64,000 nucleotides of DNA from Streptomyces sp. CBMA152 (GCF_014596475.1 NZ_MECJ01000011.1:310001-374000); one strand, 5' to 3'; positions 47,407 through 57,509 are shown, counted from the first letter of the stretch. The notes: generated by a model not told the origin, from the sequence alone. A program made the numbers and translations.

Positions 47407-48477
47407 CTATTCCTGAGCCGTCAGGCAGAACTGTACGAGCCCGGCGTCGACGTCCAGGATGATCCGCTCCATCTCCGTCCACGGCGGTTGGAAGCTCTTG
47501 CCCCACTCGACAGTGAAGGCGAGGACCTTGCCCTTCGCGGGGTCGACGAAGTGGCGGGAGAAGGCGTAGTCGTCGCTGGTCCCGCTGGTCGGGTAGAGGT
47601 GGAAGCCGGACATCGGGGTGTACGTACGGCCGCGTACGCCGTGCAGCGCCCGGCAGAACCGCTCCGCGAGCAGGACCGAGTTGTCGGCGTCCTCCTTCGG
47701 GATGTACTCCGCGTAGGCCAGGTCACCGGCGACCCCGCGTCTGCCGTCGTAGGCAGGGTTCTGGAAGTTCTTGTCCGGGTCGTCCGACTGGTTCTCGTCG
47801 TCGCCCCAGACGAAGAGGATGTCCTCGGAGTAGCTGTGCACATCGACGAACCAGCGGGTCCTCGGGTACGTGTCGAGGAGCCAGCGGACATTGCGGGTCT
47901 CGGGCTCGGAGAACGCGCTCGGCCCCTCGTACACCTGGGGGTCGCACGGGTCGGCCGAGACCTGCGGGCCCGCCGTCGGGCCGAAGGCGGTGGCGAAGTC
48001 GAAGAGGAAGTCGTAGTTGCGGTTGATGTCGACGCCGACGCAGGCGGGTCTGCCGCCCGAGTTCGCGGGGTCGCGGTTCTTGCGCCACATGGCCTGGACG
48101 GTCTGGCTGTAGTGCCGGCCGTCGGGGTTGACGAGCGGGAAGACGACGACATCCAGGTTGTCGAGGATGGTCCCCACCTGGGCGGAGGTGAAGGTCGTGC
48201 CTCCGTAGGCGAGGCCCGTACCGGTGCTGGACGCTTCGAGCAGGTCGGCCGCCAAATGGACGAGGATCTCGCAGCTGCCCCATTCGCGGGCGTGCACGCC
48301 TCCGATCAGTACGACGCTGTCCTTGGTCCCGGCGGGGGCGGTGCCGATCCGCAGGGCGTGGCAGGCGCGGCCCTCGACGGAGGTCTCGGGCAGGTCGACG
48401 AGCTCGCATTGCGCCGGGAACGCGGTGGCGAGACTGGCCACGGCGGACTCGACCTCGGTGATGTTGAGATACGACAT
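47407..48477 (-). CDS. M14 zinc carboxypeptidase without signal peptide
   Basis: 356 residues from ATG 48477, AGGAGGG upstream. Zinc ligands H62 and E65 (GGVHAREWG) and H214 (DVHSYSED). Substrate Arg/Asn lie in VDINRNYDF, and catalytic Glu E324 in FTVEWGK. All active-site residues are present, so it should be a working metallocarboxypeptidase. Streptomyces M14 enzymes are usually secreted with a propeptide; this one starts almost directly at the catalytic fold (MSYLNITEVESAVASLATAFP). The small gene upstream (48488) may supply a partner function. Confidence 0.9.
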   Translation of the reverse strand: MSYLNITEVESAVASLATAFPAQCELVDLPETSVEGRACHALRIGTAPAGTKDSVVLIGGVHAREWGSCEILVHLAADLLEASSTGTGLAYGGTTFTSAQVGTILDNLDVVVFPLVNPDGRHYSQTVQAMWRKNRDPANSGGRPACVGVDINRNYDFLFDFATAFGPTAGPQVSADPCDPQVYEGPSAFSEPETRNVRWLLDTYPRTRWFVDVHSYSEDILFVWGDDENQSDDPDKNFQNPAYDGRRGVAGDLAYAEYIPKEDADNSVLLAERFCRALHGVRGRTYTPMSGFHLYPTSGTSDDYAFSRHFVDPAKGKVLAFTVEWGKSFQPPWTEMERIILDVDAGLVQFCLTAQE

Positions 48478-48487
48478 GGTGTCCCTC

Positions 48488-48805
48488 CTAGGTGTCCTTC
48501 ACCTTGAGGGCCAGTCCGCGCGGGACCGCGTCCGCCGGGGCGAACCGGTCTCCCACGCCGACCTCGGCCTGGCGTGCGCGTCCGGTGGCGGCGGCGTCCT
48601 CCAGCGTCGTGACCACCACACCCTCGCGTTCGAGGGCTTCGGCTGCGTCCGGGGATACGTAGGCGTCGATGCTGAAGCTGCCGTCCTCGCCCCGGCGGGG
48701 ACGGCCTCCGACGTCGGGACGGGCCTCGCGCAGCAGCGTGCGCAGGGTCTCGGCGTCCTTGGCCGTGACACGGACACGGAGAAGCTCGTACGGATCAGTG
48801 GACAT
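48488..48805 (-). CDS. Small protein co-transcribed with the M14 peptidase
   Basis: 105 residues from ATG 48805, GAAGAGG upstream. It has the order strand-helix-strand-helix: YELLRVRVTAKDAETLRTLLREA, then FSIDAYVSPDAAEALEREGVVVTTLEDAAATGRARQ. This alpha/beta pattern is reminiscent of peptidase propeptides or inhibitors (ferredoxin-like), which would fit its place 10 bp before the peptidase gene. No family was recognised, so an inhibitor or chaperone role is inference only. Confidence 0.75.
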   Translation of the reverse strand: MSTDPYELLRVRVTAKDAETLRTLLREARPDVGGRPRRGEDGSFSIDAYVSPDAAEALEREGVVVTTLEDAAATGRARQAEVGVGDRFAPADAVPRGLALKVKDT

Positions 48806-48834
48806 GGCGACCTCTTCCGGGCGCCCTCGGGTCC

Positions 48835-48885
48835 CACATCGGCGATGCCGACTCTCACATCAGCGATCACATCGGCGATGCCGAC
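48835..48885. repeat. Three tandem CACATC(G/A)GCGAT repeats
   Basis: CACATCGGCGATGCCGAC occurs at 48835-48852 and again at 48868-48885. A shorter copy CACATCAGCGAT lies between them at 48856-48867. They are in the leader region of the 48805/48477 operon and could be regulatory-protein sites. Confidence 0.65.
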
Positions 48886-48934
48886 GGCGCGGGCGCTGAC
48901 GTACGCGTAGTTCGGATGTCTGGATATGCCCGAT

Positions 48935-48947
48935 GTATACCTCGTAT
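48935..48947 (-). promoter_or_regulatory. ATAC-N3-GTAT operator candidate (operon 48805-47407)
   Basis: GTATACCTCGTAT contains ATAC-CTC-GTAT, matching the core of the element at 44704-44716. It lies just beyond the TetR stop codon, upstream of the M14 operon. Confidence 0.6.
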
Positions 48948-48949
48948 CT

Positions 48950-49693
48950 TCAGCGTGCGCTTCCGCCGTAGAACGAGTCAAGCGGGGCCTCGGGCATCCT
49001 GCTCAGCAGGCCGTCGAGGCCCGCGATCATCTCCTGCTCGTCGTCGTACTCGGTGAAGAGCGGGACGAGCGCGCGCAGCCTCGGGTACTCGGCGGCGGGC
49101 AGCCGGTGCAGGCCGAGGCGCAGCATCGGGTCCGGCTCGTCGGGGTCGTCGACGACCTGGCGCTTGTCGACCAGGAGGGAGCCGAGGTTCCAGGCCACCA
49201 CGGCGCGGTAGATCCGCAACGCGGTGGCGTCGTCGAAACCGGCCCGGCCGAGGACGGCGAGGATGTGCTCGGTGAGCTGGAGCGCCGGGGCCGGGCGCCG
49301 AGCCACCGGCACGCTCAGCGGGCGGGTGGCCACCAGGGGCAGTATCTCGGGGTGGGTGTGGGCCACCACGGCGAAGGTGCGGCAGATCCGTCGCAGCTCG
49401 GTGCGCCAGGGCTGGTCGACGGACTCGGTGCCCCGGTCGGCCCGGGACTCCTCGGCCGAGCTCCGCAGCCGCTCGTTGACCTCGGCGAAGAAGGCTTCGA
49501 CCAGGCCGTCGACCAGGGCTTCCTTGCCGGGGAAGTACCGGTAGATGGCCATCGACTCCACGCCCAGGTCGGCGGCCAGGCGCCGCATGGTGAGCGCCGC
49601 CAGCCCGTCGCGGTCGACCAGCGAGACGGCCGCGGCGAGCACCAGCGGACGACTCAACCGCCCCCTCTTCTCGGGGCCGCCCTGTTCAACCAT
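48950..49693 (-). CDS. TetR-family regulator (TetR_C_1 type)
   Basis: 247 residues from ATG 49693. The longer frame to 49792 has no Shine-Dalgarno. HTH: LSRPLVLAAAVSLVDRDGLAALTMRRLAADLGVESMAIYRYFPGKEALVDGLVEAFF. The ligand domain has HPEILPLVATRPLS and LTEHILAVLGRAGFDDATALRIYRAVVAWNLGSLL. It lies directly upstream of the M14 operon and is the likely binder of the ATAC-N3-GTAT elements. A similar ATAC-AAG-GTAA sequence near 49767 in its own leader would fit autoregulation. Confidence 0.9.
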   Translation of the reverse strand: MVEQGGPEKRGRLSRPLVLAAAVSLVDRDGLAALTMRRLAADLGVESMAIYRYFPGKEALVDGLVEAFFAEVNERLRSSAEESRADRGTESVDQPWRTELRRICRTFAVVAHTHPEILPLVATRPLSVPVARRPAPALQLTEHILAVLGRAGFDDATALRIYRAVVAWNLGSLLVDKRQVVDDPDEPDPMLRLGLHRLPAAEYPRLRALVPLFTEYDDEQEMIAGLDGLLSRMPEAPLDSFYGGSAR

Positions 49694-49834
49694 GTCCGCA
49701 CCCCTATCGCGTGCGTTGCGACTCCGCCGGGTATGCCCGGTCCGGTCGGGAGGTACAGAAATAAGGATACAAGGTAAACAGGGTAAATACACTCTTCAAT
49801 CATCCCGAACCGTCCCATTGCGCCGCTGAGCCTG

Positions 49835-50635
49835 CTACACCGGCGGGACCAGGGTGAAGTAGCGGTCCAGCAGGGACCGGTCTCCCCGGACCTCCAGGTG
49901 GTCGGCGGGCACGCGCTGCCACAGGAACAACATCAGGTCCGATGCCGTGGCGGTCAACTCGACGTCACAGCACGCGGTTCCCTCGTTGACCAGGATCTCG
50001 TCGCCCTCGAACTGGATGATCCAGATGCCCGCGCCGTCGCTCTGCCGGAACCGCATCCGTTCGCCCGATCCGAGCGGCGCCCGCTGCAGGGCCCGCCGGA
50101 ACGGGGCCATGACGCGGAAGGTGTGGGTGACGGCGTCCGCCGCGAGGAGGGTTTCGACGGGGCCGGGCTTTCCCACCGCGTTCTCGGCGTCCCAGCGGTG
50201 CACGGCCGCCTCGATCGCCTGTATCCGCTGCCAGAAGCCGACGGTCTGCTCCGACGACCAGGTCCACACCGGCTCGCGCGGATCACGGGTGGCGAACAGC
50301 CGCTCCAGCCGCGCCGCCCCGTCCACGTACCAGTCGAGCAGACCCACCGGCAACCGGCCGCGATTCGGCGCCTGTTCGGGGTGGGGCCAGCCTTCCGCGT
50401 CGCCGGGAAACCGGAGGAAGGTGAGGTCGGTGCTGTCGGGTTGGCTCAGTGCGCGTTCCTCGATGAGCCGGATGACGTACCGCTGCACCGAGCCCAGATG
50501 CATCACCAGGTCCGACAGCGACCAGCCGGGACACGACGGTACGAGCGGCGCCTGCTCACCCCCCGTCGCCAGCTCCCTTCTGACAGCGGCTTCCAGTGCC
50601 TCGGTCTCACGATGGAACTGCGCGACGTAGTCCAT
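49835..50635 (-). CDS. Maleylpyruvate isomerase-family mycothiol-dependent enzyme
   Basis: 266 residues from ATG 50635 (GTG 50644 possible). It matches the TIGR03083/DinB-like group: SCPGWSLSDLVMHLGSVQRYVI, WYVDGAARLERLF, QRIQAIEAAVHRWDAENAVG with the metal His/Asp residues, and a C-terminal sterol-carrier-like section (DVELTATASDLMLFLWQR). Such proteins use mycothiol, the actinobacterial thiol, in transfer or isomerisation reactions. The exact reaction is unknown. Confidence 0.88.
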   Translation of the reverse strand: MDYVAQFHRETEALEAAVRRELATGGEQAPLVPSCPGWSLSDLVMHLGSVQRYVIRLIEERALSQPDSTDLTFLRFPGDAEGWPHPEQAPNRGRLPVGLLDWYVDGAARLERLFATRDPREPVWTWSSEQTVGFWQRIQAIEAAVHRWDAENAVGKPGPVETLLAADAVTHTFRVMAPFRRALQRAPLGSGERMRFRQSDGAGIWIIQFEGDEILVNEGTACCDVELTATASDLMLFLWQRVPADHLEVRGDRSLLDRYFTLVPPV

Positions 50636-50666
50636 GGCTCCCACTGTGGCAGATACGCATACGGGC

Positions 50667-51536
50667 TCAGGCGGGCTTCTGCGAGGCGGCGGCCTCGGGG
50701 CGCAGATCGGTCAGGGTCAGGCGTTGGGCCGGTGGGTCGGACAGGACTGTTCGGCGGTCCACGTGAAGGCCAGGGCCGGTGTGGAACAGTTCGCCGGGCT
50801 CCAGCAGGCGCCAGTCGGGGTGGTCGTCCATCCGCTCGCTGGCGATCACCACCGCCGGCGCCTCGGCGAGATCGCCGGAGTGGACGCGCAGCCGCCCGGC
50901 GGTGCCGCTGTGGTCCAGGTGCCGGGTGCCGTGGTGACCGCCGGCCGCACGCTGGAGCACGTACAGCTCGTGCGTGTCCGGATAGCGCAGCGCCCACAGC
51001 TCATCCGGTGTGGTGAGGATGAAGTTGAGGGCGTAGACGGGCAGTTGGTCGGCGACCCAGCGGACCGCGTGCTCGATTCCGGCGGCGATGTCTCCGTGGT
51101 GCGCCCGGATCTCCCTGGTGATCAGGGCGAAGAGGCGTTCGGAGTCGGTGTCGCCGACGGCGAGGGCGCGGTCCGGGCCCAGGTGGGCGTCGAGTCGGTC
51201 CAGCCCCTCGACGACCCCGTTGTGCGCGAACAGCCGCCCGTCCTGCGCGAAGGGGTGGGTGTTGCGGACGTCGAGGCCGCCGGTGGAGGCGTACCGGATG
51301 TGCGCGAGGAACGTGGCGGAGCGGACCTGGCGGGCCTCTTCGGCGAAGGAACGGTCCTCGAAGGCGGCGATGGGCTCCTTGTGCACCTGCGCGATGCCGT
51401 CGGCGTCGAAGAAACCGAGACCGGTCCCGTCGGGGTTGCGACGGCTCTGGTCGCTGAGGCTGTCGGGGGCGTCCAGCAGCCAGAACGTGGCGCGGGTGCG
51501 CTGCGGGGCGCTGGTCAGAGCGAACAGGCGACACAT
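50667..51536 (-). CDS. Class II glutamine amidotransferase (EgtC/YafJ-like)
   Basis: 289 residues. After Met removal the N-terminus is Cys (MCRLFALTSAP), the Ntn nucleophile. Glutamine-binding motifs include HIRYASTGGLDVRNTHPF and LFAHNGVVEGLDRL, then GDTDSERLFALI. Related to YafJ and EgtC-type hydrolases. No ergothioneine genes are adjacent, so the EgtC label is not adopted. It lies 30 bp downstream of the phosphoketolase gene on the same strand and may be co-transcribed. Confidence 0.9.
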   Translation of the reverse strand: MCRLFALTSAPQRTRATFWLLDAPDSLSDQSRRNPDGTGLGFFDADGIAQVHKEPIAAFEDRSFAEEARQVRSATFLAHIRYASTGGLDVRNTHPFAQDGRLFAHNGVVEGLDRLDAHLGPDRALAVGDTDSERLFALITREIRAHHGDIAAGIEHAVRWVADQLPVYALNFILTTPDELWALRYPDTHELYVLQRAAGGHHGTRHLDHSGTAGRLRVHSGDLAEAPAVVIASERMDDHPDWRLLEPGELFHTGPGLHVDRRTVLSDPPAQRLTLTDLRPEAAASQKPA

Positions 51537-51566
51537 GGCGTTACTCCCTTCCCGGCATGGGCTGGA

Positions 51567-53927
51567 TCAGCCGTTCCACGTCCAGTCGGCGATCTCGGGC
51601 AGATCGGTGCCGTGGGCGCGGATCCAGGCGTGATGGCGGGTGCGGGCGTCGGCCATGCTCTGGCGGACGGCCGCCGCGCGTACGGCCAGTCGCGGCACCC
51701 GGTCGATGACGTCCATGACCAGGCGGTACCGGTCGAGGTCGTTGCGTACGACCATGTCGAAGGGTGTGGTCGTGGTGCCGGACTCCTTGTAGCCGCGTAC
51801 ATGGAGATTGGCGTGGCCCGTGCGGCGGTACGCGAGGCGGTGGATCAGCCATGGGTAGCCGTGGTAGGCGAAGACCACCGGCCGGTCGCGGGTGAACAGC
51901 GCGTCGTACTCGAAGTCGGCCATTCCGTGCGGGTGTTCCTCGCGGGGCAGCAGCTTCGTCATGTCGACGACGTTCACGACCCGTACGACCAGGTCCGGCA
52001 GATGGTGGCGCAGCAGTTCGGCCGCCGCGAGGACTTCCTGGGTGGGGATGTCCCCGGCGCAGGCGAGCACGACGTCCGGTTCGCGGGTGCCGTCCTCGGT
52101 GCCCGCCCACTCCCAGATGCCCGCGCCACGCGCGCAGTGCACCCGGGCTTCGGCAAGGGAGAGCCAGTCGAAACTGGGCTGTTTGCCCGCGACGACGACG
52201 TTCACGTAGTCGCGGGAGCGCAGCACATGGTCCGCCACGGACAGCAGGGTGTTGGCGTCCGGCGGCAGATACACCCGTACTACGTCGGGGCTCTTGTTGA
52301 GTACGTGGTCGACGAAGCCGGGGTCCTGGTGCGAGAAGCCGTTGTGGTCCTGGCGCCAGACGTGCGAGGTCAGGAGGTAGGTGAGGGAGGGGACGGGGGC
52401 GCGCCAGGGCAGCGTGCGCGCGGTCCGCAGCCACTTGATGTGCTGGCCGACCATCGAGTCCACGATGTGCGCGAACGCCTCGTACGAGGAGAACAGACCG
52501 TGCCGACCGGTCAGCAGATATCCCTCCAGCCAGCCCTGGCAGAGGTGTTCGGACAGGACCTCCATCACGCGGCCGTCGCGGGCCAGGTTGCGGTCGCTCT
52601 CCAGGATCTGCGCCTGCCATGCCTTGCCGGTGACCTCGAAGAGCGCGCCCAGGCGGTTGGAGTCCGTCTCGTCGGGGCCGACCACGCGGAAGTCGCGCCG
52701 GTCGGCCGTGTCGCTCATGATCTGCGCGAGCAGGCCGCCCAGTACCCGGGTCGGCTCGTGCAGGGTGGCGCCGGGTTTGTCGACGGGGACGGCGAAGTGC
52801 TCCAGGGGCGGGACGGGCAGATCGCGGGTGAGCGCGCCGCCGTTGGCGTGCGGGTTGGCGCCGAGACGCCGCTCGCCGTCCGGGACGCAAGCCAGGACCC
52901 GGGCCGAGGGGCGGCCGTCCGCGTCGAAGAGCTCCTGCGGCCGGTAGGAACGCAGCCAGGCCTCCAACTGCCGTAGATGCTCCGGGTCTTCGCGCACGTT
53001 GGCGAGCGGCACCTGGTGGGAGCGCCAGGTCCCCTCGACGGGTTCGCCGTCGACCTCTGCCGGTCCGGTCCAGCCCTTGGGCGTACGCAGCACGATCACC
53101 GGCCAGCGGGGGCGGGTGCTCGACTGCTTCGCCCGGGCGATGCGGTCCAGGGCCAGGTCCATCGCCCGCGCCATCGCCCGATGCACCTTGAGCGGGTCGG
53201 AGCCGGTGACGTGCAGCGGCTCATGGCCGTATCCGGTCAGCAGCGCGTCGAGTTCGGCCTCGGGCAGCCGGGAGAGCACGGTCGGATTGGCGATCTTGTA
53301 GCCGTTGAGATGCAGGATGGGCAGCACCGCGCCGTCGTGGACCGGGTCGAGGAACTTGTTGGAGTGCCAGGATGCGGCGAGCGGCCCGGTCTCGGCCTCG
53401 CCGTCGCCGATCACGCAGGCGACCAGCAGGCCGGGGTTGTCGAAGGCGGCGCCGTACGCGTGGGAGAGCGAGTAGCCGAGCTCGCCGCCCTCGTGGATCG
53501 AGCCGGGTGTCTCGGGCGCCACATGGCTGGGCACGCCGCCGGGGAAGGAGAACTGCCGGAACAGCTTCGCCATCCCGGCCGCGTCCCGGTCGATGTCCGG
53601 GTAGATCCGCGCGTACGAGCCGTCCAGCCAGGAGTTGGCGAGGACCGCCGGACCGCCGTGACCCGGGCCCCACACGCACATGGCGTCCAGCGAGTGCTCC
53701 TTGATCACCCGGTTCAGATGCGTGTGGACCAGGTTGAGGCCGGGTGAGGTGCCCCAGTGGCCGAGCAGACGCGGCTTGATGTGCTCGGGCCGCAGCGGTT
53801 CGGTCAGCAGCGGGTTGCCGAGCAGATAGATCTGGCCTGCGGACAGGTAGTTCGCGGCCCGCCAGTGGGCGTCCAGAGAGCCAAGATCCAGCTCCCGTTC
53901 CTGGTCCGCCGGTCGGTCCTTCGTCAC
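51567..53927 (-). CDS. xfp: Phosphoketolase (xylulose-5-P / fructose-6-P)
   Basis: 786 residues from GTG 53927, with TAGGAGG upstream; the usual length is about 790. Family landmarks run through the protein: [90 protein letters not shown] (ThDP-binding), [27 protein letters not shown] and [14 protein letters not shown]. Makes acetyl phosphate and a triose or tetrose phosphate by a ThDP-dependent, phosphorolytic split. Confidence 0.97.
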   Translation of the reverse strand: MTKDRPADQERELDLGSLDAHWRAANYLSAGQIYLLGNPLLTEPLRPEHIKPRLLGHWGTSPGLNLVHTHLNRVIKEHSLDAMCVWGPGHGGPAVLANSWLDGSYARIYPDIDRDAAGMAKLFRQFSFPGGVPSHVAPETPGSIHEGGELGYSLSHAYGAAFDNPGLLVACVIGDGEAETGPLAASWHSNKFLDPVHDGAVLPILHLNGYKIANPTVLSRLPEAELDALLTGYGHEPLHVTGSDPLKVHRAMARAMDLALDRIARAKQSSTRPRWPVIVLRTPKGWTGPAEVDGEPVEGTWRSHQVPLANVREDPEHLRQLEAWLRSYRPQELFDADGRPSARVLACVPDGERRLGANPHANGGALTRDLPVPPLEHFAVPVDKPGATLHEPTRVLGGLLAQIMSDTADRRDFRVVGPDETDSNRLGALFEVTGKAWQAQILESDRNLARDGRVMEVLSEHLCQGWLEGYLLTGRHGLFSSYEAFAHIVDSMVGQHIKWLRTARTLPWRAPVPSLTYLLTSHVWRQDHNGFSHQDPGFVDHVLNKSPDVVRVYLPPDANTLLSVADHVLRSRDYVNVVVAGKQPSFDWLSLAEARVHCARGAGIWEWAGTEDGTREPDVVLACAGDIPTQEVLAAAELLRHHLPDLVVRVVNVVDMTKLLPREEHPHGMADFEYDALFTRDRPVVFAYHGYPWLIHRLAYRRTGHANLHVRGYKESGTTTTPFDMVVRNDLDRYRLVMDVIDRVPRLAVRAAAVRQSMADARTRHHAWIRAHGTDLPEIADWTWNG

Positions 53928-54078
53928 GGTGCCTCCTACGTCGTGAGCCACGGATATGCGGTGGCTCATGGACGTCTGCGGGTTCCATCCGCAGGCTCTT
54001 TCAGTCGTACGGGTCGACCGGGAGCGGGGCCAGACTGTCGGCGGCCAATCCGGGCGGGGCGATACCCGGAAAACGAAG

Positions 54079-54118
54079 CCGGTCCCTCCCCGGGCCTGAA
54101 CGGCCGGGGAGGGACCGG
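54079..54118 (-). terminator. Terminator hairpin of the second S53 protease gene
   Basis: Perfect 15-bp stem CCGGTCCCTCCCCGG / CCGGGGAGGGACCGG with a 10-nt loop, 21 bp past the protease stop. Confidence 0.85.
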
Positions 54119-54138
54119 TGTCGTTACCGTGCGGGTCG

Positions 54139-55524
54139 TCAGTGGTGACGGCTCGCGCGGACGAGGGCCGGGACGAAGCGGGCGGCGTCGATGGTGCCGA
54201 TGCCGGTCGCCATGTCGTAGCCGTTCACCGCGGTGTAGCCGGTGACGCCCTGGTAGCTGTTGTTCGTGCCGTCGTTCACGTCGACCAGACCGCTGGAGCG
54301 CTTGTAGCCCTCGTGCTTGTACAGGGCGTACAGCGCGTCCTGGATGTTGCCGACGCGGTGACCGGCCGCCTGGTCGGCGAGCGCGACGATGCCGGAGAAC
54401 AGCGGGCTCGCCTCGCTGGTGCCGCCGGACACGTCCCAGCCCACCGCAGTCGGGTCGTAGCTGGAGTACACCCACGCGCCGCCGTTGACCGCGGCCGCCA
54501 TCGAGATGTCGGGGGTGGCACGCTGGGTGCCGACCACCGAACGCACGCCGTTCTGGTAGGCGGGACGCTTGAAGACGTGCGACTGGCCGCCGCCGCCCGC
54601 GCCGTTGTCGTTGTACACGCTCTCCGGCTTGAGGCGGTTGCCCAGGTCGTCGAGGTGCAGCTGGGTGCCGCCGATCGAGGTGACCAACGGGTCGGACGAC
54701 GGCCAGGAGTTGACCGGCTTGGTGTAGTAGCCCTTGCCGTCCGCGGTGTTGTCCGTGGCGCCGCCGTCACCGGAGGAGGCGAGCACGGTGACACCGTGCT
54801 TGGCGGCGTCCTTGAACGCGTACCGCAGCTTCTGGATGCTGGAGAAGTCACCCTTGTCGAAGCCCGGGAACGTGTTCTCGGTGGCGCCGAAGCTCTGGGT
54901 GATGACGTCGCCGACACCGCGGTCGATCATCGCCTTCTCGGCGTCCATCATCTCCGGCAGACCGGTGACGCCCTCGGTCTCGGCGACGGCCGTCTCGACG
55001 AGCACGATCTTCGCGTCGGGCGCCATCGCGTGCGCCATCTCGACGTCCAGGGTGGACTCGCCGGCCCAGCCGGTCATGTCGGGGTTCTTCGGGTCCCACT
55101 TGGGGACGTTGCCCCACTTGACCACGGAGACCTTGGAGCTCTTGATGCCGAACTGCTTGCTGTAGACGTCCAGGTCGTGCTGGATCGTCGGCGAGCCGAA
55201 CGAGTCCACGATCACGATCGTGCGGCCCTTGCCGGTGATACCGGCGTGGTACAGCGGGTTGAGGTTGTACGCCTGGCGGTACTGGAGCGGACCGTAGCAG
55301 GCTATCTTCCACTTGGTCTGGCACTGTTCCGTCGTGAGCGGGGTGCCCACCGCGCGGACCAGGTTGTGTCCGGCGATCGCCGGGACAACCTTGGTGTGCG
55401 GGGTCGCGGCAGGTGCGGCGACGGCGGACCCGGGCAGCGGCGCGGTCAACGCCGCGGCGGTCGCCAGGGCGGTGGCCCCAAGTGCTGTGGCGGCGACGCG
55501 TGTCCGGGAACGGGCTCTGCGCAT
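54139..55524 (-). CDS. Secreted S53 (sedolisin-like) protease, second copy
   Basis: 461 residues. Signal peptide 1-37 (arginine-rich n-region, AVAAP end) and short pro-segment. Then the S53 domain: catalytic E156/D160 in [19 protein letters not shown], oxyanion Asp in [11 protein letters not shown], nucleophile in [13 protein letters not shown], and C-terminal GYDMATGIG near the calcium site. It lacks the C-terminal jelly-roll of the 17786 paralogue and is only distantly similar to it, so this is not a recent duplication. Confidence 0.94.
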   Translation of the reverse strand: MRRARSRTRVAATALGATALATAAALTAPLPGSAVAAPAATPHTKVVPAIAGHNLVRAVGTPLTTEQCQTKWKIACYGPLQYRQAYNLNPLYHAGITGKGRTIVIVDSFGSPTIQHDLDVYSKQFGIKSSKVSVVKWGNVPKWDPKNPDMTGWAGESTLDVEMAHAMAPDAKIVLVETAVAETEGVTGLPEMMDAEKAMIDRGVGDVITQSFGATENTFPGFDKGDFSSIQKLRYAFKDAAKHGVTVLASSGDGGATDNTADGKGYYTKPVNSWPSSDPLVTSIGGTQLHLDDLGNRLKPESVYNDNGAGGGGQSHVFKRPAYQNGVRSVVGTQRATPDISMAAAVNGGAWVYSSYDPTAVGWDVSGGTSEASPLFSGIVALADQAAGHRVGNIQDALYALYKHEGYKRSSGLVDVNDGTNNSYQGVTGYTAVNGYDMATGIGTIDAARFVPALVRASRHH

Positions 55525-55789
55525 GAATGCTCCTTGTGTGGAGAGTTGCCGCCTTCGGCGGCTGCTGTGATCCCACCCGCAGCGTCATGCGCAGGACAAG
55601 TACGTTTATCGCTCGATTGCCGAACGTTTTACCTGGCGAGCCTTTCTTTGTTGGTTCATGACCAGCTCATGGGCCACCAATTGGGCCGTCAACCTGTGGT
55701 CAGGGGGCTGCGATTCACACATCGGACATATCGCGGCCACCCGGATCCGACCACCCGGCCACACCCTTTACCCGTCACGGCCGGGGCCG

Positions 55790-56575
55790 TCAGTAATGCG
55801 TACCGCCGTCGATACGGATCTCCGTACCGGTGATGAACGCGCCGTCCGCCGACCCCAGCATGGCGACCACCCCGGCGACCGTCTCGGGGCCCGCGAAGCC
55901 CTGGCCGAGTGCGGGAGCCAGCTTCATGAAGAGGGACATATCGGCGTCCTGCGGCAGCCCGGGGCCCGTGCTGGCCTGGCTTGCACCGCTGCCGTCGGTC
56001 ATCCCGGACGAGATCGAGCCCGGCTGCACGGAGGTGAAGCGGATGCTCTGCCCGGCGTACTCGGCGGCGAGCGCGTGGGTCATGGACTGGATGCCGCCCT
56101 TGCTCGCCGCGTAGGCGGCCATGTACGGGTGGGCGAACGCGGCCGAGGTGGAGCTGAAGTTGACGACGGCCGGCCCGTCGCCTTCGAGCAGGGCCGGAAT
56201 CGCCTCCCGGATCATCAGGAAGGTGCCGGTCAGATTGACCGCGACGATCTTGTTGAAGTCGGCCAGGCTCGTCTCGTGGGTGTGCGAGGAGCGCAGGATG
56301 CCAGCCGCGTTGACCAGCACGTCCAGGCCCCCGAGGGCGGAGACGGCGGCGACGACCCCGGCCCGTACGGACGTCTCGTCGGAGATGTCGACGACGAGCG
56401 TGGTGAGCCGGTCCGCGTACGCGCCCGCCTTCTCGACGGTGTCCTTGAGTCCGGCCTCGCTCACATCGGCGGCGACGACCCGGCCGCCCTCGGCCAGGAT
56501 CCGCAGCACGGTGGCCTGGCCTATGCCGGAGCCACCGCCGGTGATCAGTGCGCGGCGGCCTGCATAACGGTCCAT
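55790..56575 (-). CDS. Short-chain dehydrogenase/reductase (SDR)
   Basis: 261 residues from ATG 56575, GGAGGAG upstream. NAD(P) loop TGGGSGIG (12-19), NAAG (89-92), catalytic Ser in FSSTSAA, Y155-x3-K159 (YAASK). D37 after strand 2 suggests NAD preference. The C-terminus has the usual GSADGAFITGTEIRIDGG. Divergent from a TetR gene with a shared palindrome, so probably repressed until a substrate or ligand appears. Confidence 0.95.
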   Translation of the reverse strand: MDRYAGRRALITGGGSGIGQATVLRILAEGGRVVAADVSEAGLKDTVEKAGAYADRLTTLVVDISDETSVRAGVVAAVSALGGLDVLVNAAGILRSSHTHETSLADFNKIVAVNLTGTFLMIREAIPALLEGDGPAVVNFSSTSAAFAHPYMAAYAASKGGIQSMTHALAAEYAGQSIRFTSVQPGSISSGMTDGSGASQASTGPGLPQDADMSLFMKLAPALGQGFAGPETVAGVVAMLGSADGAFITGTEIRIDGGTHY

Positions 56576-56632
56576 CTGTCCTGCTCCTCCATATGTCGAT
56601 CTCAGCAACACTCTCCTTGCACGGTACGCCGA

Positions 56633-56651
56633 AGTGGCACGTTTTGCCACT
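56633..56651. promoter_or_regulatory. Operator candidate between SDR and TetR genes
   Basis: AGTGGCA-CGTTT-TGCCACT, a perfect 7-bp inverted repeat with a 5-bp spacer in the 122-bp divergent promoter region. Confidence 0.75.
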
Positions 56652-56697
56652 ATGGCGATTCATGCATCATGGCTGCTGGGGGACGTAAGCTTGCCGG

Positions 56698-57330
56698 GTG
56701 AGCACCCAGCAGCCCCTCTCCCTCACCGAGCGCCGCAAGGCGGCGACCCAGCTCGACATCGCCCGCGCCGCCGCCGAGCTCTTCGCCGAACACGGCCCCG
56801 ACGGCACCACCGCCGAGGCGATCGCCCAGCGGGCGGGGGTCGCGCTGCGCACCTTCTACCGGTACTTCCGCTCCAAGCAGGACGCCGTCGCCCCGCTGCT
56901 CTCCAGCGGCGCCGAACGCTGGCGGTCCCTGCTCGCCACCGCCGACCCGGCGGCCCCGCTCGCCGAAACCCTGGAGCGAGCCGTCACCGAGGCGCTGGCC
57001 GTCCGGGACGAGGAGGGCGCCGAGCAACTGGACCGCACCCGTGGGCTGTTGCGGGCTGGCGCCTCCGACTCGGCGCTGCGGGCGGTGTGGTACCGGGTGA
57101 ACCAGGACTCCGAGGAGCGCCTGGTTCCGGTCCTCGCCCGACTGGCCGGCCCGGACGCGGACCCCCTGGAGGTACGGCTCGCGGCGGCAGCGGCGACCGA
57201 CGCGATCCGGGTGGCCCTGGAAACCTGGTCCGGGACGGACGCCCCGACCACGGGCCCCGGCTCCCCGGGCGCGCTGGCGGTGCGGTGTCTGCGTGAACTC
57301 ACGGGCGGGATGCGGCTGTTGGGGCACTGA
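56698..57330 (+). CDS. TetR-family regulator
   Basis: 210 residues from GTG 56698. HTH: LTERRKAATQLDIARAAAELFAEHGPDGTTAEAIAQRAGVALRTFYRYFRSKQDAVAPLL. The C-terminal domain is of the loose actinobacterial type (LRAVWYRVNQDSEERLVPVLARLAG). Very little leader lies between the operator and the start, so it may be translated from a near-leaderless transcript. Predicted repressor of the divergent SDR. Confidence 0.93.
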   Translation: MSTQQPLSLTERRKAATQLDIARAAAELFAEHGPDGTTAEAIAQRAGVALRTFYRYFRSKQDAVAPLLSSGAERWRSLLATADPAAPLAETLERAVTEALAVRDEEGAEQLDRTRGLLRAGASDSALRAVWYRVNQDSEERLVPVLARLAGPDADPLEVRLAAAAATDAIRVALETWSGTDAPTTGPGSPGALAVRCLRELTGGMRLLGH

Positions 57331-57509
57331 GGGGCGGGGTGGCCTGATCCGCCCGCGGCGCAGCGGCAGTGCGTGAACGGCCCGCGCCATCCCCAAAGTT
57401 AGGGATACCGGGGTCTCCTGAGCGCCCCTAGCCTGGTGTGGCCAGTTCTTGCACGGTCCTTGTACGGGGGATACGTACCGCCGCACCGGGCGGATGAGGG
57501 GAACATGCC

